This document shows, piece by piece, positions 58,362 to 64,000 of a stretch of DNA of 64,000 nt. The position numbers and the translations under genes are program-made. The stretch covers positions 25,841-89,840 of the forward strand of contig JAFWOT010000009.1 of the NCBI GenBank assembly GCA_017509785.1, in the 5' to 3' direction. The stretch comes from Clostridia bacterium (lineage in GTDB: Bacteria; Bacillota; Clostridia; Christensenellales; CAG-138). The notes under the pieces are model-generated. The model made no database searches, was not told the origin of the DNA, and saw only the letters and a list, made by a program, of their open reading frames with translations. Positions within the stretch are counted from its first letter, which is position 1. Each line of letters opens with the position of its first letter.

Positions 58362-60197
58362 TTGAAAAGGAACGAGGACAGCATAGCAGTTTACTCAAGA
58401 AAGTCCCGCTTTACGGGCAAGGGTGAGAGTGTCGGCAACCAGGTCGAGCTCTGCCGCGAATACGTGAGGGCGAATCTCGGCGAAGAGGCTCTGAACAAAA
58501 TAGTCGTTTATGAGGACGAGGGCTTCTCGGGCGGCAATCTCAACCGTCCGGCCTTCAAAAAAATGCTTGAGGCGGCGAGGGAGAGAAAGCTTAACAGAAT
58601 AATCGTTTATCGCCTTGACCGCATCAGCCGCAACATCGGCGATTTTGCAGGGCTCATCGAAGAGCTCGACAAGCTCAATGTAGATTTCATTTCAATAAGA
58701 GAACAGTTCGATACGTCGACCCCTATGGGCAGGGCGATGATGTATATCGCCTCCGTTTTCTCACAGCTTGAGCGCGAGACCATCGCAGAACGAATCCGCG
58801 ACAACATGCATGAGCTGGCAAAGACAGGCCGCTGGCTCGGGGGCACTACGCCGACCGGCTATACTTCCGAGGCCGTCAAGACCGTGACTGTTGACGGCAA
58901 GACGAAAAAGACCTGCAAGCTGAAGCTTCTGCTGGATGAAGCACAGACCGTTCGACTGATCTTCTCTCTATATTCTGAATACGATTCCCTTGTCAAAACC
59001 GAAGCTGAGCTCTTAAAAAGAGGCGTCAAGACCAAGCTCGGCAACAGATTTACGCGCTTCGCGATAAAAGGCATACTTCAAAATCCCGTCTATCTCATAG
59101 CCGACGAGGACGCATACGATTTCTTTATTAAACAGGGCTCCGACCTCTTTTCCGACAAGGCAGCATTCGACGGAGAGCACGGCATTCTCGCCTACAACCG
59201 CACCGATCAGGAAAAGGGGCGGGCGACCGTCTATCTGCCGACCTCCGAATGGATAGTCTCCGTCGGTCAGCATCCGGGACTCATCCCCGGTCGTGATTGG
59301 ATCGGGATACAGGAGGCAATCGAACGCAACAAATCAAAATCTTACCGGAAACCGAGAAGCAATGTGGCTCTGCTCACGGGGCTCCTTTACTGTACCTGCG
59401 GCAGCCGCATGTACCCAAAGCTCGGCAGGCAGAACCCCGACGGCAGCTTTAAATATTGGTACGTCTGCAAAATGAAGGAGCGCAGCCGGCGGGCGGTCTG
59501 CAACAATAGGAACGTTAATGGAGAGGCACTCGACACTGCCGTTTCCGAGGAGATAAAGAAGCTCAAGGAAAACGGCGCGGCTTTCATCGATAATCTCGAA
59601 AAGAGCAAGAAATACTTCACCGGCAGCCGTGAGGAGTACGAGATAAAGCTTGAGGATATGAGGAAACGCAGGGCGGAGCTGGAAAGGAGATCCGCTGCTC
59701 TTGCCGATGCTCTTTCCGACGTCGGCGACAGCAGTGCGAAGCCTGCTATATTGAAGCGAATCGAACAATTAAGCTTTGAGGCCGACGAAGTTCAGGCTCG
59801 CATCAAAGAACTCGAAAGTATAACCGGCGAACATGCTCTTTCGGAGATAGAGTTCGACCTTATGCGGCAGATGCTCGGTGCTTTCAGTGCGAGCTGCGAT
59901 AATATGACCGTTGATCAGAAGCGCGCTGCGATTCGGACGGTCGTCCGAAAGGTCGTCTGGGACGGAAAATATGCCCATCTGTTCCTTTTCGGCTCGGATG
60001 AAGACGCCGAATTCCCGAAGATCGGGTACTCACATCCTGAAACACACGATGAGCCCGATGCGGAGTATGAAAGCTTTCCCGATCTTGACGGGGAGGACGA
60101 TCACATGCAGGATACGTTGTGTTTGGGAGAGGATAGCAAACGAGATCCTCATGTCCATCCGCGCCGAGCGGAAGAGGAGGGGGGAGATCAGCCTTGA
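58362..60197 (+). CDS. large serine recombinase of the skin-like element (SpoIVCA-type)
   Basis: 611 residues from TTG 58362 (GAAGGAG eight bases upstream). Catalytic resolvase domain about 1-145 (AVYSRKSRF with the nucleophile Ser; YRLDRISRNIGDFAGLI; GRAMMYIASVFSQLERE). Recombinase domain about 160-280; zinc ribbon about 340-395 (CTCGSRMYPKLG..C..C); a coiled coil about 410-480. Catalyses attL x attR recombination. Its last 19 codons lie beyond the element end, inside sigK DNA read in another frame, so the C-terminus changes on excision. Confidence 0.93.
   Translation: MKRNEDSIAVYSRKSRFTGKGESVGNQVELCREYVRANLGEEALNKIVVYEDEGFSGGNLNRPAFKKMLEAARERKLNRIIVYRLDRISRNIGDFAGLIEELDKLNVDFISIREQFDTSTPMGRAMMYIASVFSQLERETIAERIRDNMHELAKTGRWLGGTTPTGYTSEAVKTVTVDGKTKKTCKLKLLLDEAQTVRLIFSLYSEYDSLVKTEAELLKRGVKTKLGNRFTRFAIKGILQNPVYLIADEDAYDFFIKQGSDLFSDKAAFDGEHGILAYNRTDQEKGRATVYLPTSEWIVSVGQHPGLIPGRDWIGIQEAIERNKSKSYRKPRSNVALLTGLLYCTCGSRMYPKLGRQNPDGSFKYWYVCKMKERSRRAVCNNRNVNGEALDTAVSEEIKKLKENGAAFIDNLEKSKKYFTGSREEYEIKLEDMRKRRAELERRSAALADALSDVGDSSAKPAILKRIEQLSFEADEVQARIKELESITGEHALSEIEFDLMRQMLGAFSASCDNMTVDQKRAAIRTVVRKVVWDGKYAHLFLFGSDEDAEFPKIGYSHPETHDEPDAEYESFPDLDGEDDHMQDTLCLGEDSKRDPHVHPRRAEEEGGDQP
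60114..60140. mobile_element. right attachment site (attR) and right terminal inverted repeat
   Basis: Inverted repeat 60114-60138 (ACGTTGTGTTT, GGGAGA, GGATAGCA) followed by core AA (60139-60140). The sigK 3' part begins immediately after with CGAGATCCTC. Confidence 0.82.
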
Positions 60198-60534
60198 GGA
60201 GCCCATCGGCGTCGACGGGGAAGGCGGCGAGATCACCGTCGGAGACGTCCTCGGCACGGATGAGGACGCCGTATTCGGCGACGTTCTCGGCAGGCTCTCG
60301 GCTGAAAAGCTGAGGCGCACCGTCGACGATTCGCTTAAGGGGCGCGAGCGTTCCGTCGTGATACTGCGCTACGGGCTCGACGGCGGAGACCCTCTCCCGC
60401 AGAGGGAGGTGGGCGCCGTTCTCGGCATTTCCCGCTCCTACGTCTCCCGCATCGAGAAGCACGCGCTCGGCGTCCTCCGCCGAAGGCTTTCGCCCGACTT
60501 CCGGGACCCCGGCGGACCCCGCCTGAACGGCTGA
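60141..60534 (+). CDS. sigK: sigK 3' fragment (sigma-K regions 2.4-4)
   Basis: 131 codons, including the stop, that have no start of their own and need excision. Begins (N)EILMSIRAERKRRGEISLEE, then EITVGDVLGTDED, and region 4 with SLKGRERSVVILRYGLDGGD and VGAVLGISRSYVSRIEKHAL. The spacing of the two parts is exactly in frame after joining. The stop is TGA 60532. Confidence 0.93.
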
Positions 60535-60640
60535 AAATGAAGAAAAATACACGGTTTTTTCGGTGTACAAATATTCACGGAAATGTGCGGGATCGGTAAA
60601 ATAAAAATGTAGCAATCTTGTGAAATCTGAGCAAAATCTA

Positions 60641-60668
60641 TTGACAATTATATTTTTGGTGGTATTAT
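60641..60668 (+). promoter_or_regulatory. sigma-A promoter of the right-edge protein
   Basis: TTGACA, a 16-base spacer, TATTAT, 46 bases before the ATG. Confidence 0.7.
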
Positions 60669-60714
60669 TGTTGCATGGGTATTTTTATACCAAATTTATA
60701 GGAGGAAAAGAACA

Positions 60715-63700
60715 ATGACAAAAAGACTTCTGAGCTTCGTCATTGCGGCACTCATGGTACTCGCACTCGTACCTATGAATATGTTCGCAGCGAATGAAAG
60801 CAAGACCGTTGCTCCTGCAGCGATCGATCCGCCTGTGACCTTCTCGGGCGCCGTCATCGAGCAGGAGGATCCTCAGGTCGGCGACACCTTCATGTGGCCC
60901 CTCGTGATCAGCGAAGGTTCCTCGTTCGATACGCTCGATATTCTTGTCGACTATGACGAGAACTATCTGACCTGCTCCGGTCTCTTCTGGGACTTCGCGA
61001 CATACCAGGAGGAGTATCCCCAGCTGCATCTGCAGATCGACGGCAACGAAGCGGCCCTTCAGAGCGACGATTTCAGCATTGTCGGCTCTAACCTCACCTA
61101 CGCCGGCGGCACCGGCGGCGATCCCGCGGGCACTTCCGGCAACACCTACGCCAGGTTCCAGGCGCTCTGCGTCGGCTCGGAATATGACGGCGTTCAGGCG
61201 GGCGGCAATCTTTGCTGGCTCAGGTTCAGGTGGACTGCTATCCCCGCTGCGGGTCAGCTGCCCATCACCATTGTTCCCTACAAGTGCTGCTACGCGATCG
61301 ATACCTATTATACCAACGTCACCGCCGATAACGATCACTCCTACGTCAACGTTACCAGCAGCACCGTTGTCGAGCCCACGACTCCCCCCGCAGAGGAGGA
61401 TATGTTCTTCTATCAGATCGACAGCACCGAAGATCTGACCGATGAGTATTACGTGCTCGTTGCCCCCAACGACGGCACCCCCAAGGCGCTGAACAGCACC
61501 TGCACCTCTCAGAGGATGGGCGCTTCCGATGTCACCGTCAACGATGAGAACGTCGTCGTCAATCCCGACGCCGACACCATCTGGTGGCTTGAGAAGCAGA
61601 CGAACGGCACCTGGACCATGTTCAATGAGGAGACGGGCGTTTACTGCTACATCAGCAGGAACAACTCCAGCGGCTATGCTGTAAACGCGGATACCTCCGC
61701 AAATACGTACACCATCGCCTTCGATGCCGATGCCAATGTAACTATGGCGACCAACGCTACGGGCAACCGCTGCATCAGCTATTATGCTGCCAACAACGAA
61801 TTCCGTGCGTATGCACAGGGTGCCGCTGAGCGCGTTCCCCTCTACCTCTACAAGTACATGGAGGAAGCTCCCCAGCCCACCACCATGGACGTCACCTTCA
61901 CCGGTGAGGAGAAGGACGCCGGCGAGGTCAACGTAAACGACACCCTTACCTGGGATCTCAGCGTTTCCGAGAATTCCGGTCTTTACAGCGGCGGCTTCTA
62001 CGTAGACTACGATGAGAACTATCTCACCGTTGAGTCCGTAGATACCACCTTCACCGGCAGCGTTTACGCTCTCATCCAGCAGGATATCGCAGCCGACACT
62101 CAGGATTCCGATACCCCCGCCTTCATGACCAGGCTGAACTATGAAGCCACCGCGGAAGATCACGCCAAGTACGACGAGCTCGTGGCCGGCAACATGTACT
62201 CCATGGTCGGCATGTACCTCAGCTCCTTCGGCTTCGGCGGCGTTCAGAAGGGCGGCAAGCTCTTCCGTCTGAACCTCAAGTGGGTCGCTGTTCCCGAAGA
62301 GGGCGGCGAAGGCGTCCTGACCGACACGACCGGCTCCTACCTGCCGATGAACACCGTTCTCGGCGGCGTATACCATGCCGATCCCACCAACAACGCCAAC
62401 AAGCTCGAGTACGACAACATCACCAATATCCCCGGCAAGATCTACTTCAAAGAGGCCGAGCCCGAAGAGTACGAAGTGACCTTCACCGGTGAGGAGAAGG
62501 ACGCCGGCGAGGCTGTCGAAGGCGCCGTCTTCACGTGGGATCTCTCCGTTTCCGAGGCTTCCGGTCTCGTCAGCGGCGGCTTCTACGTAGATCAGGATGA
62601 GAGATATCTCACCGTTGAGTCCGTTGACACCACCTTCACCGGCGGCGTTTACGCTCTCATCCAGCAGGATATCGCAGCCGACACTCAGGATTCCGATATT
62701 CCCGCCTTCATGAGCAACATCAACATGACGGCTACCGCCGCCAACGCCGCCAACATACCCGGCATCGTTGAGGGCAACGTGTACTCCATGGTCGGTATGT
62801 ACCTCATGTCCTTCGACTTCGGCGGTCTCCAGAAGGGCGGCAAGCTCTTCCGTCTGAACCTCAAGTGGACCGCTGTTCCCGAAGAGGGCGCAGAGGGCGT
62901 CATGACCGATGAGACCGGCACCTATCTGCCGATGAACACGATCCTCTCCGGCGTGTATCATTCCGATCCCGCCAACGCCTCCTCTTATATCGATTACACC
63001 ACCATAACCAACATCCCCGGTAAGATCTACTTCACCGTAGCTCAGACCGCGACCCTGACCATCACCTACACCTATGCCGACGGCACCACCGCCGCTACCA
63101 CCTATGAGCAGGAGTACACCGTCGGTGACGCTTACAGCGTGACCAGCCCCGTCATCGAGGGCTACACCGCCGATCAGCCTGTCGTTTCCGGCACCATCGA
63201 GGGCAACGTCACCGTTAACGTTGTCTACACCCCCAACATGTACACCGTGACCTGGATCGTCGATGACGAGCAGACCGTTGAGCAGTACCCCTACGGCGCG
63301 ATGCCCAGCCATGCCGATCCCGTCAAGGCTCCCGACGCTCAGTACACCTACGTGTTCGCGGGTTGGAGCCCCGCTGTGACCACCGTCACCGGCAACGCCA
63401 CCTACACCGCGACCTGGACTCAGACCGTCAACACCTACACCGTAACTTGGGTGATCGACGGCGTTGAAGAGACTGAGACCTATGAGTACGGCGAAATGCC
63501 CACCCATGCCGATCCCACCAAGCCGGCTGACGCTCAGTACACCTACGTGTTCGCGGGTTGGAGCCCCGCTGTGACCACCGTCACCGGCAACGCCACCTAC
63601 ACCGCGACCTGGACTCAGACCGTCAACACCTACACCGTAACTTGGGTGATCGACGGCGTTGAAGAGACCCAGACCTACGAGTACGGTGCTACTCCCACCC

Positions 63701-64000
63701 ATGAGGATCCCGTCAAGGAAGGCTACACCTTCGTCGGCTGGAATCCCGAGATCGTCGAGGTCACCGGCAATGCCACCTACACCGCGGTATTCGAGGAGAA
63801 CGCTCCCACCGGTTACCACATCTACGTGACCGATTATACCAACGGCGTTGGAACCACCAGCATCGATCCCGAGATGCTCTACAACGGCGAAGTCACCTTC
63901 ACCGTGACCTGTGACGTAGCCTGCGCCGTAGGTATCGACAACGGCAATGACAGCTACACCCGTCTTACCTGCTCCACCGTCAACGGCGAGCACACCTTCA
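60715..64000 (+). CDS. large secreted multi-repeat protein with cohesin-like modules (3' end outside window)
   Basis: First 1095 residues; continues beyond the window. Signal peptide about 1-25. Modules: cohesin-like beta domain at about 40-220 (VGDTFMWPLVISEG..LVDYDENYLTCSG); a lectin- or ricin-like segment about 240-390; two near-identical cohesin-like modules about 400-575 and 585-765 (FTWDLSVSEASGLVSGGFYV, YALIQQDIAADTQDSD); then InlB-B-like repeats from about 775 with period 65 (YVFAGWSPAVTTVTGNATYT). Large open frames on the opposite strand are shadows. AGGAGG precedes the ATG. Cohesin assignment is tentative. Confidence 0.82.
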   Translation, partial: MTKRLLSFVIAALMVLALVPMNMFAANESKTVAPAAIDPPVTFSGAVIEQEDPQVGDTFMWPLVISEGSSFDTLDILVDYDENYLTCSGLFWDFATYQEEYPQLHLQIDGNEAALQSDDFSIVGSNLTYAGGTGGDPAGTSGNTYARFQALCVGSEYDGVQAGGNLCWLRFRWTAIPAAGQLPITIVPYKCCYAIDTYYTNVTADNDHSYVNVTSSTVVEPTTPPAEEDMFFYQIDSTEDLTDEYYVLVAPNDGTPKALNSTCTSQRMGASDVTVNDENVVVNPDADTIWWLEKQTNGTWTMFNEETGVYCYISRNNSSGYAVNADTSANTYTIAFDADANVTMATNATGNRCISYYAANNEFRAYAQGAAERVPLYLYKYMEEAPQPTTMDVTFTGEEKDAGEVNVNDTLTWDLSVSENSGLYSGGFYVDYDENYLTVESVDTTFTGSVYALIQQDIAADTQDSDTPAFMTRLNYEATAEDHAKYDELVAGNMYSMVGMYLSSFGFGGVQKGGKLFRLNLKWVAVPEEGGEGVLTDTTGSYLPMNTVLGGVYHADPTNNANKLEYDNITNIPGKIYFKEAEPEEYEVTFTGEEKDAGEAVEGAVFTWDLSVSEASGLVSGGFYVDQDERYLTVESVDTTFTGGVYALIQQDIAADTQDSDIPAFMSNINMTATAANAANIPGIVEGNVYSMVGMYLMSFDFGGLQKGGKLFRLNLKWTAVPEEGAEGVMTDETGTYLPMNTILSGVYHSDPANASSYIDYTTITNIPGKIYFTVAQTATLTITYTYADGTTAATTYEQEYTVGDAYSVTSPVIEGYTADQPVVSGTIEGNVTVNVVYTPNMYTVTWIVDDEQTVEQYPYGAMPSHADPVKAPDAQYTYVFAGWSPAVTTVTGNATYTATWTQTVNTYTVTWVIDGVEETETYEYGEMPTHADPTKPADAQYTYVFAGWSPAVTTVTGNATYTATWTQTVNTYTVTWVIDGVEETQTYEYGATPTHEDPVKEGYTFVGWNPEIVEVTGNATYTAVFEENAPTGYHIYVTDYTNGVGTTSIDPEMLYNGEVTFTVTCDVACAVGIDNGNDSYTRLTCSTVNGEHTF
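63238..63810 (+). repeat. 195-base coding repeats (InlB-B-like)
   Basis: The segment from CAGTACACCTACGTG (63340) recurs nearly identically at 63535, a 195-base period (65 codons); a third, more diverged unit follows to about 63810. Near-identity at DNA level points to recent duplication. Confidence 0.8.

Larger units (their letters stand above)
46807..60140. mobile_element. skin-like sigK intervening element (about 13.3 kb)
   Basis: Splits sigK in direct orientation, is bounded by 25-base inverted repeats abutting an AA core, and carries a large serine recombinase at its right end. Excision between the two AA dinucleotides removes 13,334 bases and restores sigK in frame (CIEN/EILM). Cargo: sensor kinase, SARP-like response regulator, lipoprotein, small membrane proteins, 2253-residue Cna-B-type exported protein, small peptide, candidate directionality factor and recombinase. 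No phage structural genes are seen. Confidence 0.93.

Noticed and set aside
46807..60140. Prophage interpretation of the sigK element
   Set aside because: No capsid, tail, terminase, lysis or replication genes are visible; only recombinase and surface/regulatory cargo.
60685..63993. Long minus-strand open frame of about 1100 codons
   Set aside because: It is antisense to the secreted repeat protein, which has promoter, RBS, signal peptide and repeats; the shadow has low-complexity Gly/Val composition.

Overview
The window looks like a chromosome segment of a GC-rich, endospore-forming, anaerobic clostridial Firmicute, probably an uncultured gut lineage. The evidence is: sporulation sigma genes sigG and sigK and the pro-sigma-K processing regulator bofA; AGGAGG-type ribosome binding sites with frequent GTG/TTG starts; near-consensus TTGACA/TATAAT promoters; rubrerythrin, rubredoxin and 4Fe-4S proteins; ECF vitamin transporters; and secreted dockerin proteins. 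No rRNA or CRISPR array is visible. There is one tRNA, tRNA-Leu(CAA).

Layout. 1-2.3 kb: an operon of a GntR/UTRA regulator and IMP dehydrogenase (cut by the window edge), with a promoter and a palindromic operator. 2.4-5.8 kb: LRR-dockerin protein, an RsmF-like rRNA methyltransferase and rsmA. 5.9-7.1 kb: rpsF-ssb-rpsR. 7.2-12.7 kb: HutD-like protein, cytidylate kinase-like protein, a zinc-ribbon/Ig-like membrane protein, a UDG-superfamily glycosylase, an RCC1-dockerin protein and a DUF11 protein. 12.7-13.2 kb: tRNA-Leu followed by two copies of a small repeat that carries the tRNA 3' end. 13.2-19.4 kb: DUF1846 protein, XRE membrane regulator, FAD oxidoreductase, sigG, and two small alpha-helical paralogues. 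19.4-25.0 kb: ahcY, a lipoprotein, bofA, mtnA, purine nucleoside phosphorylase and mtaD, which together can recycle SAH and MTA through a deamination route. 25.1-28.1 kb: a tetrahydrofolate riboswitch controlling a fused FolT-like transporter/FolC enzyme. 28.2-33.9 kb: DUF362 ferredoxin-like protein, a lower-GC lipoprotein region, and an ECF transporter operon (T, fused A-A, S). 33.9-39.2 kb: zinc-ribbon and triple-TPM proteins, then a redox block: TlpA-like lipoprotein, Crp/Fnr regulator, thioredoxin, rubrerythrin, rubredoxin. 39.5-46.4 kb: esterase, GtrA protein, CotH-kinase-dockerin, NlpC-GLUG-dockerin and MscS channel.

The outstanding feature is at 46.5-60.5 kb. The sigK gene is split into a 5' part (46481-46806) and a 3' part (60141-60534) by a 13,334-base skin-like element. 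The element ends are 25-base inverted repeats matching at 22 positions, directly abutting an AA dinucleotide. Joining at AA restores a 239-residue pro-sigma-K with the canonical CIENEILM junction. A large serine recombinase lies at the right end, and a small divergent gene is a candidate directionality factor. Unusually, the cargo is a regulated surface-protein locus: a LytS-type histidine kinase, a response regulator with a SARP-like DNA-binding domain, lipoprotein and small membrane proteins, a 2253-residue Cna-B-type exported protein and a 41-residue RiPP-precursor-like peptide. The two promoters of this locus carry paired TTGGACA heptamers spaced 11 bases and placed exactly 8 bases from the -10 box, the geometry known for SARP activators.

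At the right edge (60.7-64.0 kb) a large secreted protein with cohesin-like and InlB-B-like repeats runs off the window. Together with four dockerin proteins it suggests a cohesin-dockerin surface assembly without glycoside hydrolases in this window.
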